From NCBI RefSeq assembly GCF_050897975.1, contig NZ_JBPAXY010000006.1, forward strand, positions 372,001 to 436,000: 64,000 nt of DNA. The letters run 5' to 3'. The DNA comes from Pseudooceanicola sp050897975 (lineage in GTDB: Bacteria > Pseudomonadota > Alphaproteobacteria > Rhodobacterales > Rhodobacteraceae). This document shows positions 7,819 through 17,140 of this stretch, in pieces. The notes under the pieces are model-generated. The model worked only from the letters and a program-made list of their open reading frames with translations, did not search any database and was not told the origin of the DNA. Numbering within the stretch: position 1 is the stretch's first letter; the number at the start of each line of letters is the position of its first letter. The position numbers and the translations under genes are program-made.

Positions 7819-8831
7819 CCGGGGCAGGGCGCGTGCAACGGGTCAGAACGGGGGCGTTGGCAGGGCTGGCGCTGCTGGCGCTACTCTTCGGGCTGGGCCT
7901 CGCCATCGGGTCACGCCCCATTCCGCCGGTTGAGGTCTGGCGCGCGCTGGTGGCCTATGATCCGGGCAGCGATCTGCATGTCATCGTCCGTGCCCTGCGG
8001 CTGCCGCGCGATCTGCTGGCGGTCAGCGCGGGCGCCGCCCTGGGCCTGGCGGGGGCGCTGATGCAATCGCTGACCCGCAACCCGCTGGCGGAACCCGGAC
8101 TTCTGGGGGTGAACGCGGGCGCGGCGCTGGCGGTGGTGCTGGGCACCATGGCCTTTGGCCTGACCTCGGTTGCGGGCTATGTCTGGTTCGGCTTCCTCGG
8201 CGCCGGTCTGGCCGGTGTTGCCGTCTTCGTGCTGGGCCGGGCCCATGACAGCGGCACCGACCCGGTACGGCTGATCCTGGCCGGGGCCGGGCTGACCATC
8301 CTTCTGGGCACGCTGAGCAGCCTGCTGATGCTCAACTCGGGGCTCGAGGTGCTGGACATCCTGCGCAACTGGCAGACCGGCGCCCTGGACGGGCGCGGCT
8401 ACGGGGCGGCGGGCATCATGGCGCTGGCACTGCTGGCGGGGGCCACGGCCAGCCTGGTCGTGGCGCCCGCGCTGGATGCCCTGGCCCTGGGCCAGGACCT
8501 GGGCCGCACCCTGGGGCTGGATCCGCGCCGGATCTGGGCGCTGGCCTGCCTGGCGGTGATGCTGCTGGCGGGCGCCGCCACGGCCACCGCCGGACCCATC
8601 GCCTTTGTCGGGCTGATCTCGCCCCATGTGGCGCGGATGCTGGCCGGGCCCGCCAACCGCAGTGTGCTGCCCCTGTCGGCCCTGATGGGGGCGATCATGC
8701 TGCTGGCCGCCGACATCCTGGGCCGGGTCGTCGCCATGCCGGGCGAGGTGGCCGCCGGGATCGTGGCGGCGCTGATCGGCGGGCCGTTCTTCGTGCATGT
8801 GGTGCGGCGCTACCGCCTGGTGCAGCTGTGA
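7815..8831 (+). CDS. FecCD-family iron-chelate permease, first subunit (FepD-like)
   Basis: The 338-residue integral membrane protein has about nine or ten hydrophobic helices. FecCD-family sequences are RALRLPRDLLAVSAGAALGLAG, LTRNPLAEPGLLGVNAGAA, and GPIAFVGLISPHVARMLAG near residues 255-273, the coupling helix that contacts the ATPase. It overlaps the binding-protein gene by four bases and the second permease by four. Together with the second permease and the ATPase at 5023 it forms the importer channel. Confidence 0.93.
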   Translation: MTGAGRVQRVRTGALAGLALLALLFGLGLAIGSRPIPPVEVWRALVAYDPGSDLHVIVRALRLPRDLLAVSAGAALGLAGALMQSLTRNPLAEPGLLGVNAGAALAVVLGTMAFGLTSVAGYVWFGFLGAGLAGVAVFVLGRAHDSGTDPVRLILAGAGLTILLGTLSSLLMLNSGLEVLDILRNWQTGALDGRGYGAAGIMALALLAGATASLVVAPALDALALGQDLGRTLGLDPRRIWALACLAVMLLAGAATATAGPIAFVGLISPHVARMLAGPANRSVLPLSALMGAIMLLAADILGRVVAMPGEVAAGIVAALIGGPFFVHVVRRYRLVQL

Positions 8832-9868
8832 CGCCGGGGGGGCAACGCCTGCTGCGGGTCGGTGGCGTCAGCCTGCTGTGGCGCCCGCGCGCCCTGGCGG
8901 TCGGGCTGGGAGCGCTGGCGCTGGCGCTTGGTCTGGCGCTGCTCTTGCTGGGCACCGGGACGATGCAGTTATCCCCGGCGCAAGTCCTATCGGCCCTGTC
9001 GGGCAGTGGCGAGGACCCGGTCGCCAACCGCATCCTGCAATATGTGCGTCTGCCGCGCCTGCTGACCGCCGCATGCGTCGGGGCGGCGCTTGGCATGGCG
9101 GGGGCGGCCTTTCAGTCGATCTCGCGCAATGCGCTTGGCTCTCCGGATGTGATCGGCTTCACCTCCGGGGCCGCGACCGGGGCCATTGCCCTGCTGGTCT
9201 TCGGCACCCCCGGGGCCTTCGACACCGCCGCCGCGGCAGTGGCAACGGGGATGTTGACGGCGCTGGCGGTGCTGGTCCTGTCGGGCCGGGGCGGGGCGGG
9301 CGGCGGTTACCGGCTGGTGCTGATCGGGATCGGCGTCGGCGCGGTGCTGACCGGGCTGAACACCCTGCTTCTGGCCAAGGGCGCGCTGGACCGGGTGATG
9401 TCGGCACAGCTGTGGTTGGCGGGCTCGCTGAACGCCCGCAACTGGGGTCATGTCTGGATCGCGGGCAGTGGCCTTTTGCTCTTCGCGCCGGTGCTGGTGG
9501 CCCTGTCGCGCCGCCTGGCGGTGCTGGAGATGGGCGAGGACATGGCGCGCCAGTTGGGCCTGCCGGTCGCCACGACCCGCATCCTGACCGTTGTCACCGC
9601 CGTTGGCCTGACCTCGCTGGCCACGGCCGCGGCGGGGCCGATCGCCTTCATCGCACTGGCCACACCGCAGATCGCCCGGGCGCTGTCGCGCTCCTCGGAC
9701 GTGCCGATGGTGACCGGGGCGCTCTGTGGGGCCGTGCTGATGCTGGCGGCGGACCTGATCAGCCAGGCGGCCAGCTTTGGCCTGGTGATGCCCATCGGGC
9801 TGGTCACCGGCAGCCTCGGCGGCGCCTACCTGCTGCTGGTGCTGACGCGCCGCGATGGCCTGCGCTAG
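8828..9868 (+). CDS. FecCD-family iron-chelate permease, second subunit (FepG-like)
   Basis: The 346-residue permease starts at GTG 8828, overlapping the previous stop. It has FecCD motifs RLPRLLTAACVGAALGMAG, SISRNALGSPDVIGFTSGA and GPIAFIALATPQIARAL. It is the second half of the heterodimeric channel and the last gene of the operon. The 187 bases that follow contain a 12-base palindrome (CACGGCGCCGTG, 9902-9913) and a short GC-rich direct repeat but no T-run, so no clear terminator was found. Confidence 0.93.
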   Translation: MTPGGQRLLRVGGVSLLWRPRALAVGLGALALALGLALLLLGTGTMQLSPAQVLSALSGSGEDPVANRILQYVRLPRLLTAACVGAALGMAGAAFQSISRNALGSPDVIGFTSGAATGAIALLVFGTPGAFDTAAAAVATGMLTALAVLVLSGRGGAGGGYRLVLIGIGVGAVLTGLNTLLLAKGALDRVMSAQLWLAGSLNARNWGHVWIAGSGLLLFAPVLVALSRRLAVLEMGEDMARQLGLPVATTRILTVVTAVGLTSLATAAAGPIAFIALATPQIARALSRSSDVPMVTGALCGAVLMLAADLISQAASFGLVMPIGLVTGSLGGAYLLLVLTRRDGLR

Positions 9869-10055
9869 GCCCCTCTCGGCGCCGTGCGGCCCGCGCTCGA
9901 TCACGGCGCCGTGGGAATGCGGCCCGCCTGGCGTAAGGGTGGATGACGCCCGCCGCGCAATATGCTATCGCGCCGGTCTTCCGCCGCCATTTGCGCTGAC
10001 CGCAGGAGTGGTCGAGGGCGAGGAAAGGATCCTGTCTGTGTGTGGGGTGACATAA

Positions 10056-11072
<1,017 letters not shown>

Positions 11073-11089
11073 GCCGCGCCGCGCGGGCC

Positions 11090-11962
11090 TCAGTTCTCCT
11101 GGAAGAAGGCGATGGTGCGGGCGATCAGCGCATCCAGCGCCGCCGTTTCGGTGAAGATGTTGAAACTGTGGTCCATCTCGTCGGTGTATTTCACCTCTGG
11201 CCCGTCATGCGCCGCCAGCAGGCTGTCGGCAGAGGCGGGCGCCACCAGCACGTCCTGGCTGCCCTGGGCCACCAGCAGCGGGCCCGGGTAGGCGGCGATC
11301 TCGGCCAGCGGATCATAGCTCTGGACGCCCTCGAAGAAGGCCGGTTTCAACGCCACCTCGGCGCCCCAGGGTAGGCCGGTGGTGACCGGCTGATCGGGAT
11401 CCTCGGCCGCGGCGGCGGCATCGAACATCGCCTGGCCCAGCAGGCCGGTATAGGTGGGCAGCGGATCGGCCACGGCGTTCCACAGGGCCACCGCGGCGAT
11501 CCCGTCGCTGCGCCCGGCGGTGCCGGTGGCGACCAGGCCGCCCTGGCTCCAGCCCAGCAGATAGACGGGGCCGTACCCGGCCTCTTGCAGCCAAGCGAGG
11601 GCGGTCTGGGCATCGGCGACCTGCCCCTCGAAGGTGGTATCGGCGTAGGTCATGGTGCCGGTGCTGTCGCCCGAGCCGCGAAAGTCGATGCGCAGGCTGG
11701 AGAGCCCGGCCTCGGCCATCAACCGCGCGGTGCGGGAAAAGACCCCTTCGTCGGTGCCGGGAATGGCCAGCTCGTCGCGGGTGCCGGTGAAGCCGTGCAG
11801 CAGCAGCACGACCGGGCCGGGCGCCTCGGCCCCGTCGGGGGTTTCCAGGGTGGCGGCGATATCCTGCACCGGCGCGGACAGGGTCAGGGGGCGTTCCATG
11901 GCAAGACCGGGTTGGGCGAGGCCCAGAAGGGCGGCGCAGGACAGGGCAAGAGGGCGGATCAT
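11090..11962 (-). CDS. Secreted alpha/beta hydrolase
   Basis: The 290-residue product starts at the ATG at 11962 with GGAGACC upstream. It has a signal peptide (MIRPLALSCAALLGLAQPGLA) and an alpha/beta-hydrolase fold: LLLHGFTGTRDE for the oxyanion region, a GWSQGG nucleophile elbow with the catalytic Ser, a probable acid in VAQGSQDVLVAP and a terminal His in MDHSFN. It resembles the esterase/acyl-aminoacyl-peptidase-like group, acting in the periplasm or outside; the substrate is unknown. The extra upstream open frame lacks a ribosome site. Confidence 0.85.
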   Translation of the reverse strand: MIRPLALSCAALLGLAQPGLAMERPLTLSAPVQDIAATLETPDGAEAPGPVVLLLHGFTGTRDELAIPGTDEGVFSRTARLMAEAGLSSLRIDFRGSGDSTGTMTYADTTFEGQVADAQTALAWLQEAGYGPVYLLGWSQGGLVATGTAGRSDGIAAVALWNAVADPLPTYTGLLGQAMFDAAAAAEDPDQPVTTGLPWGAEVALKPAFFEGVQSYDPLAEIAAYPGPLLVAQGSQDVLVAPASADSLLAAHDGPEVKYTDEMDHSFNIFTETAALDALIARTIAFFQEN

Positions 11963-12389
11963 GGCAGGTCTCCGGTCAGGGGCAAGGGGGCGCGGCGCGC
12001 GCGATGCCTCCACCTTAGGGGCGGCGGTGTGGCCCGCAAGCACGGGCGGCCCTGGTGGGGCGCCCCGGGGCGCGGATGCCTGTCCCGCAGGCGTGCTGGC
12101 CGGTTTTCGCCCATCCCCACGCGACCCTGTTCTGACCCACGAAATAGGGCGCATTTTTGCCATTTTTTCCTGCCTGGGCCCCCGCAACATGCTGCGGGGG
12201 TCTGATGGGTAACCGCTAGAGCTGGGAAAATATGGGCAATTCTACCGATGGATTGTCATGGATTATAGCAATCTTGCGCGACAATGATTTTCCCGTTCTC
12301 AGATCGTTTCCGAAACGTGGATTTTTCCCCGCTGGCCATAGGGCAGCCATATTCACCTGCGACAAAGGGCTCAGCAAAGGGATCAAGCC
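11963..12389. other. 427-base intergenic region with hairpin and AT-rich leader
   Basis: No gene is supported here. The part near 12120-12200 ends in a perfect 8-bp hairpin (CCCCCGCA at 12179-12186, TGCGGGGG at 12193-12200) without a following T-run. From about 12205 to 12360 the base composition drops sharply. That stretch contains ATTGTC (12252-12257) and GACAAT (12280-12285) as an inverted repeat, plus GATTG/CAATC (12251-12255/12269-12273). It probably holds the promoter and leader of the gene at 12390. A small RNA is possible, but no clear promoter-terminator pair was seen. Confidence 0.4.
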
Positions 12390-13187
12390 ATGTTGGAGCT
12401 CATTTCGGTTGTTGCGCTCGCCGCCATCGGCGTGGCCTTCACCTCGTATCAGGGAGAGCAGGAAAGCTCTTCGGCGGCGCGGCGTGCCGCCCTTCAGGAT
12501 GCGGATGAGCAGGCGGAACCGGTGGGCATCTTCGGCCATGACGTGGGGCGCCGCCTGCGCGACCGGATGCGGTTCTTCGGGGCGCGCAGCGAAGAGGACC
12601 AGGCGGCGCTGGACGAGGCCGAGGCCCTGGCGCAGCGCCTGTCGGCGGAGATGGCGCAGGACACGACCGAGGGGCCGGAGCCGGACGCCCTCCCGACTGC
12701 CGCGCCGGTTGCGGCCTCTCATCCCGAAAGCTGGGATCATGACATCACCGATGGCGAGGTCGACGCGGTGCTGGCCACCGAGCCGGACCTGACCGACGAG
12801 GGCTTCGAGGCGCCGCTGGAAGAGGCCTGGGCCTCGTCCCTGGGCTCGCTGGTGGCCGAGGCCAATGCCGGGCTGGAGAACGAAGCGGAGGAGGCGCCTG
12901 CCATGTCGCTGGATGCCGCTTTCGAGACCGCGACGCGTGCGCCCCTGAACGCGCCGGTGATCCAGGATTTCGACCCGGCGCGCGACCAGATCGTGCTGGA
13001 ATACCGCCCCGAGGATGCGGGCAATGGCCGCGTCGGCATCATCACCGATGACCGCCATCCCGGCGCCGCGCTGATCACCCTGGGGGGCAAGGTCGTGGCC
13101 ATCGTCGAAGGCGGCGAGGGGCAGGTGACCGCCGCCCATGTGGAGCTGGTCCAGGAAGAGCCGCGCGGCAGCACCGCCGCCGCCTGA
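12390..13187 (+). CDS. Hypothetical protein with N-terminal membrane segment and RTX-like C-terminal beta segment
   Basis: The 265-residue protein is not a family I can name. Residues 1-18 (MLELISVVALAAIGVAFT) are hydrophobic and could anchor it. Residues about 25-190 are acidic, Ala/Glu-rich and probably disordered or helical. Residues about 193-250 form a beta-rich block beginning with FDPARDQIVLEY and ending GGKVVAIVEG. Such blocks are seen next to or within hemolysin-type calcium-binding proteins of this family of bacteria, but no GGxGxDxLx nonapeptides are present here. It follows an AT-rich leader and stands alone between convergent or divergent neighbours. Confidence 0.7.
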   Translation: MLELISVVALAAIGVAFTSYQGEQESSSAARRAALQDADEQAEPVGIFGHDVGRRLRDRMRFFGARSEEDQAALDEAEALAQRLSAEMAQDTTEGPEPDALPTAAPVAASHPESWDHDITDGEVDAVLATEPDLTDEGFEAPLEEAWASSLGSLVAEANAGLENEAEEAPAMSLDAAFETATRAPLNAPVIQDFDPARDQIVLEYRPEDAGNGRVGIITDDRHPGAALITLGGKVVAIVEGGEGQVTAAHVELVQEEPRGSTAAA

Positions 13188-13239
13188 CCGGCCGTCCCAC
13201 TGTCACTCTAAGCTCTCAGGCCGGGCGCTTGCCCCGGGT

Positions 13240-13512
13240 CTATCCGTCCTCGTCGCGCGCCCGGCGCGACAGCCGCCCGGCGCGTCCGCCCCGGCGGCTG
13301 CCGATCAGCGGGCCGCGGGCGGGCAGTTCGGACATGATGCGCCGCCGCTCGTCTTCGCTCAGGCCCGACCAGGCGGCGATCTCGTCGAGCGAGCGCAGGC
13401 AGCCGGTGCACAGGCGCGCCTCGGGATGGATCACGCAGATATTGACGCAAGGGGAGGAGACCGCCTCGCGCCGCCAGACCGCCTGGCCCCGGGGATCGTC
13501 GCCCGTGCTCAT
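13240..13512 (-). CDS. DUF1289 small cysteine-containing protein
   Basis: The 90-residue product has the DUF1289 core SPCVNICVIHPEARLCTGC with four Cys residues in the C-x3-C-x8-C-x2-C arrangement, followed by LDEIAAWSGLSEDERRRIM. This family (YdhL-like) is thought to bind an iron-sulfur cluster or metal; its function is unknown. Its ATG overlaps the yqgF stop (ATGA), making it the last gene of the ccmI-yqgF operon. The C-terminus is Arg-rich. Confidence 0.9.
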   Translation of the reverse strand: MSTGDDPRGQAVWRREAVSSPCVNICVIHPEARLCTGCLRSLDEIAAWSGLSEDERRRIMSELPARGPLIGSRRGGRAGRLSRRARDEDG

Positions 13513-13985
13513 CCCTCGGCCTTGAGGTGGCGCAGCCGGTCCAGCGCCCCTTGCAGGATGTAAGAGGCGGCGACGTGGTCGATCACCTCGGCCCGGCGGC
13601 GGCGCGAGGTGTCGGCCTCCAGCAGGGCGCGTTCGGCGGCGACGGTGGACAGGCGTTCGTCCCAGAAGGTGATCGGCAGATCGGTCAACCGGGTCAGGTT
13701 GCGGGCAAAGGCGCGGGTCGACTGACAGCGCGGCCCCTCGGACCCGTCCATGTTGCGCGGCAGGCCCAGCACCAGACCGCCCAGGCCACGCTTGGCGATG
13801 ATCGCCAGAAGGGCCTCGGCATCGACGCCGAATTTCTTGCGCCGGATCGTCTCTAGCGGGGTGGCCACCGACAGGAAGCTGTCAGAGACGGCCACGCCGA
13901 TGGTCTTGTCCCCCAGATCCAGCCCGGCCAGCGCCTGCATCGGCGGCAGGGCGGCGGCGAACTCGGCGATATCCTCGAAGATCAT
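13509..13985 (-). CDS. yqgF: YqgF/RuvX Holliday-junction-resolvase-like RNase H-fold protein
   Basis: The 158-residue product has the RNase H-like first strand GLDLGDKTIGVAVSD, with an acidic catalytic residue, followed by GGLVLGLPRNMDGSEGP, PITFWDERLSTVAAERAL (second acidic site) and IDHVAASYILQGAL (third). The family processes pre-16S rRNA 5' ends and is also called RuvX. It overlaps ccmI at its start and the DUF1289 gene at its end by four bases each, so all three are coupled in translation. Confidence 0.93.
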   Translation of the reverse strand: MIFEDIAEFAAALPPMQALAGLDLGDKTIGVAVSDSFLSVATPLETIRRKKFGVDAEALLAIIAKRGLGGLVLGLPRNMDGSEGPRCQSTRAFARNLTRLTDLPITFWDERLSTVAAERALLEADTSRRRRAEVIDHVAASYILQGALDRLRHLKAEG

Positions 13986-15226
13986 TGCACCACCCCCGCG
14001 TCACGGGCAGCCCCGGCCAGCAGGGCCAGGGCCTCGGGGTCGGCGACGAAGACCTGGCGGGCCTCGTCATAGATCGCGCGGGCCTGGGAGGTCTCGCCCA
14101 GCACCCCCAGGGACGAGATCAGCCGCCCCCATTCCTGCGCCGTGCCGCCCTCGTTGGCCAGACGCTCGCTGAGGCGCCCGACCATGCCGCGCACCATCTC
14201 CTGGCGGTCGGCATCGGACAGCTCGGCGGCATTGGCGATGTCTTCCTGCGAGGGACCCGCCAGCGGGGCCATCGGTGCGGCAGGGCTGGGCAGGGTATAG
14301 TCATCCTCGCCCGCGAGGCTGGCCACTCGGGGCATCTGCGCCCGGATCAGCGGCACCCAGGGGGCATCGGCGGGCGAATTGTGCAGCAGCCCGTCCCAGA
14401 GGCGGAAGGCGATATCGGGCCGCCCGGTGCGGGCCATCAGCAGGCCCGAGTAATAGCTGGCGGTGCCGTTGCGCGGATCCAGCCGCAGGGCCTGTTGCAG
14501 CGCCGTGCCCGCCTCGGCCGAGATCTGGCCCCCGGCGGCGAGGATCAGCATATCGGCGTAATCGGCATAGTCCTGGCCGCTGGCCGCCGGGCCCGAAAGG
14601 CGCAGCAGCGCTTCCTGGGCGCGGGCGGCGGCGGTGAAATTGCCCAGGGCGGCCTCGTTGCGGGCCAGAAGGCGCTGGCCGCGCGGATCTTCGGGGCGTT
14701 CGACCACGGCGGTGCGCAGCTGTTCCATCAGCTGGATGAACTCTTCCGAGGGTTGGGGAAACTCCATCTCGAGGGGGCGGGCCGTGGCCTCCAACTCGGC
14801 CTGGGCGGGCAGGTCCTGCAACATCTGTTGCGCCTCGACGATGCGGGCCGCGCGGGGCATGTCGCCATAGCCGGGCGCGCCCAGATCGAAGGTGTAAAGG
14901 GCAAGCGCCCCCACCACCAGCGTTGCTGCCGCGCCCAGGGGCACCCAGAGGCGCGGGCCCTGGCCGGGGGCGGTGCCGTGCCCCTGGCGCGCGGCGGCAT
15001 CGGCGGCCAGCAGGCGGCGCGACACCTCGGTGCGCACCCGCGCGGCCTCTTCCTCGGGCAGGGCGCCCCGGGCCAGGTCGCGGTCCACCTCGGCCAGCTG
15101 GTCGCGGTAGATCTCGACGTCATAGGCGGCGGCGCTGCCCTCGGCGCGCGGGCCGGTCACCGTCTTGCGCACCAGCACAAGCACGGTGCCGGCAGAGATC
15201 AGCAGGGCGAACAGCCAGAAAAGCAT
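13982..15226 (-). CDS. ccmI: Cytochrome c biogenesis protein CcmI
   Basis: The 414-residue product starts at the ATG at 15226, chosen because AGAAGG lies eight bases upstream; a GTG three codons earlier overlaps that site. The N-terminal helix (MLFWLFALLISAGTVLVL), a cytoplasmic leucine-zipper-like loop (YRDQLAEVDRDLARGALPEEE) and a second helix near 95-112 form the CcmI-1 part; the periplasmic rest is TPR-like (LRLDPRNGTASYYSGLLMA). CcmI holds apocytochrome c for heme ligation with CcmF and CcmH. It lies about 31 kb from ccmABCDG in this window, as in other Rhodobacteraceae. Confidence 0.92.
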   Translation of the reverse strand: MLFWLFALLISAGTVLVLVRKTVTGPRAEGSAAAYDVEIYRDQLAEVDRDLARGALPEEEAARVRTEVSRRLLAADAAARQGHGTAPGQGPRLWVPLGAAATLVVGALALYTFDLGAPGYGDMPRAARIVEAQQMLQDLPAQAELEATARPLEMEFPQPSEEFIQLMEQLRTAVVERPEDPRGQRLLARNEAALGNFTAAARAQEALLRLSGPAASGQDYADYADMLILAAGGQISAEAGTALQQALRLDPRNGTASYYSGLLMARTGRPDIAFRLWDGLLHNSPADAPWVPLIRAQMPRVASLAGEDDYTLPSPAAPMAPLAGPSQEDIANAAELSDADRQEMVRGMVGRLSERLANEGGTAQEWGRLISSLGVLGETSQARAIYDEARQVFVADPEALALLAGAARDAGVVQ

Positions 15227-15443
15227 CGTCTTCACCTTCTATGCGGCGGGGTTTCCCCGGGTCTATCGCGGGCGGGCACGGGGCAAAAGGCCCTTTCGGC
15301 TGCGACGTGCGCCCATGTCGCAAGCGTGGCGTATTGCGGCGGATTATGGCGGGGTTATCCTGCCGAAGGGACTAGGGTCGCTCAAAGGTGCCCCCGGGGG
15401 TCCTGTTCTGCGATTCACCTTAGATGAAAGTTGCGAGAGGCCG
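15227..15443. promoter_or_regulatory. Divergent promoter region, ccmI / soxB
   Basis: The spacer between ccmI (reverse) and soxB (forward) contains the inverted repeat CGCAA-N10-TTGCG at 15319-15338, a plausible dimer-binding site for a sarcosine- or glycine-betaine-responsive regulator (inference). A GC hairpin-like TGCCCCCGGGGGTCC lies near 15390. No riboswitch fold was recognised. Confidence 0.3.
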
Positions 15444-16691
15444 ATGAAACGCTATTCCGCCTTTGCCATTGCCCGCGAAGCCGCCCGTTATCACACCGGC
15501 TGGGAACGCGCCTGGACCTCTCCGGTGCCGAAGAAGAAATACGACGTGATCATCGTCGGCGCCGGGGGTCACGGTCTGGCCACGGCCTATTACCTGGGCA
15601 AGAACTTTGGCATCACCAATGTGGCGGTGATCGAAAAGGGCTGGCTGGGCGGCGGCAACACCGGCCGCAACACCACCATCATCCGCTCGAACTACCTCGA
15701 GGACGACAGCGCGGCCATCTTCGAGAAGGCCCGGTCGCTTTACGAGACCCTGAGCCAGGATCTGAACTACAACGTGATGTTCAGCCCCCGTGGCGTGCTG
15801 ATGCTGGCCCAGTCCGAGCATGAGGTGCGCGGCTGGAAACGCACCGCCCAGGCCAACGCCTATCAGGGCGTGGAAACCGAATATGTGGACGCCAAGCGCG
15901 TCAAAGAGCTGTGCCCGATCATGAACATCGACGGGCCGCGCTATCCGGTGCTGGGCGCCCTGTGGCAGGCCCGGGGCGGCACCGCGCGCCACGATGCCGT
16001 GGCCTGGGGCTATGCCCGGGCGTGCTCCGACATGGGCATGGACATCATCCAGAAATGCGAAGTGACCGGTGTTACCTCCGAGGGGGGCAAGGTCACCGGC
16101 GTGGAAACCACCAAGGGCGCCATCGGCTGTGACAAGCTGGGGATCGTGGTGGCGGGCCACTCGGGCGTGCTGGCCGAAATGGCGGGCTTCCGTCTGCCGG
16201 TCGAGTCGATGGCGCTGCAAGCGCTGGTCAGCGAGCCGATCAAGCCCTGCATGGACGTGGTCGTGATGGCCAACACGGTGCACGGCTACATGTCGCAATC
16301 CGACAAGGGCGAGATGGTGATCGGCGGCGGCACCGACGGTTTCCTGAACTACACGCAGCGCGGGTCGTTCCACCATATCGAGGAAACCATCCGCGCCCTG
16401 ATCGAGACCTTCCCGATGGTGTCGCGTCTGAAGATGCTGCGCCAGTGGGGCGGCATCGTGGACATGACCGGCGACCGCTCGCCCATCATCTCTCCCACGC
16501 CGCTTGGCAACTGCTTCATCAACTGTGGCTGGGGCACCGGCGGCTTCAAGGCCATTCCGGGGTCCGGCTGGGCCATGGCCGACATGATGGCCAAGGGCAC
16601 CCCCGGGCCGCTGGCCAAGGGCTTTGGCCTGGAGCGGTTCCGCGAAGGCCGCTTCATCGACGAAAGCGTCGCCGCAGGCGTGGCGCACTAA
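15444..16691 (+). CDS. soxB: Sarcosine oxidase beta subunit
   Basis: The 415-residue product starts at the ATG at 15444 after GAGAGG. It has the DAO-type FAD fold (YDVIIVGAGGHGLATAYYLG at about 33-52), WLGGGNTGRNTTIIRSNYL, the GGTARHDAVAWGYAR segment whose His carries the covalent FMN in heterotetrameric enzymes, and a C-terminal FINCGWGTGGFKAIPGSG. With alpha, gamma and delta subunits it demethylates sarcosine to glycine, making H2O2 and 5,10-methylene-tetrahydrofolate. The usual next gene, soxD, lies 1.08 kb away here because of two intervening genes. Confidence 0.97.
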   Translation: MKRYSAFAIAREAARYHTGWERAWTSPVPKKKYDVIIVGAGGHGLATAYYLGKNFGITNVAVIEKGWLGGGNTGRNTTIIRSNYLEDDSAAIFEKARSLYETLSQDLNYNVMFSPRGVLMLAQSEHEVRGWKRTAQANAYQGVETEYVDAKRVKELCPIMNIDGPRYPVLGALWQARGGTARHDAVAWGYARACSDMGMDIIQKCEVTGVTSEGGKVTGVETTKGAIGCDKLGIVVAGHSGVLAEMAGFRLPVESMALQALVSEPIKPCMDVVVMANTVHGYMSQSDKGEMVIGGGTDGFLNYTQRGSFHHIEETIRALIETFPMVSRLKMLRQWGGIVDMTGDRSPIISPTPLGNCFINCGWGTGGFKAIPGSGWAMADMMAKGTPGPLAKGFGLERFREGRFIDESVAAGVAH

Positions 16692-16744
16692 GTCCGATGA
16701 CCTCGCGCTGCCATCCCCTCCTTGCCTCTGCGCGCGCGGGTCGC

Positions 16745-17140
16745 CTATTCGGCGGCCAGCGGCGCGGCGGGCGTGACGCTCAGCCGGGCGGCCTCGATCG
16801 CGCGCAGCGCCGCGCGGCGGGTGTTGATCGGCGCGTCATGGGCCGCGCCCAGGGCGCAGGCCAGGGCCGGACCGTCGGCGCCGTCGGGCAGGGGGGCAAT
16901 GGCCTGGGTGTAAAGGCCCTCGCGCAGGGCCAGGGCGAACTCTTCGCCTTGCGGCAGGCGGGTCAGGCGGTCGGCATGGCCGAAAACCAGCGGGTGCAGG
17001 GCGCCCGCGCGGTCGCGCCCCAGAAGGACGTAAAGACCGGGCTGATCTGGCAGATCCTCGAGCTGATCGAGGCGGGTAAAGCTGATCTGCACGGGCGCGC
17101 CGCCGGGCTGGGCGAGCGGGAAGTCGAAGGTCTGGATCAT
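16745..17140 (-). CDS. Unknown protein, antisense within the sox locus; faint GIY-YIG-like spacing
   Basis: The 131-residue ORF on the reverse strand sits between soxB and soxD. I cannot assign a family. It has QPGLYVLLGRDR, then HPLVFGHADRLTRLPQG, then an alpha-helical end with CALGAAHDAPINTRRAALRA. The order GLY ... VFG ... Arg ... Asn recalls the GIY-YIG nuclease fold, but the catalytic Glu that normally precedes the Asn region is not visible, so a degenerate or unrelated fold is likely. Codon use is as for its neighbours. No clear Shine-Dalgarno site precedes the ATG at 17140. Confidence 0.6.
   Translation of the reverse strand: MIQTFDFPLAQPGGAPVQISFTRLDQLEDLPDQPGLYVLLGRDRAGALHPLVFGHADRLTRLPQGEEFALALREGLYTQAIAPLPDGADGPALACALGAAHDAPINTRRAALRAIEAARLSVTPAAPLAAE

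Noticed and set aside
9869..9960. Palindrome CACGGCGCCGTG and GC-rich direct repeat after the permease operon as a terminator
   Set aside because: No T-run follows in either direction and the spacing is irregular; chance in GC-rich DNA is a sufficient explanation.
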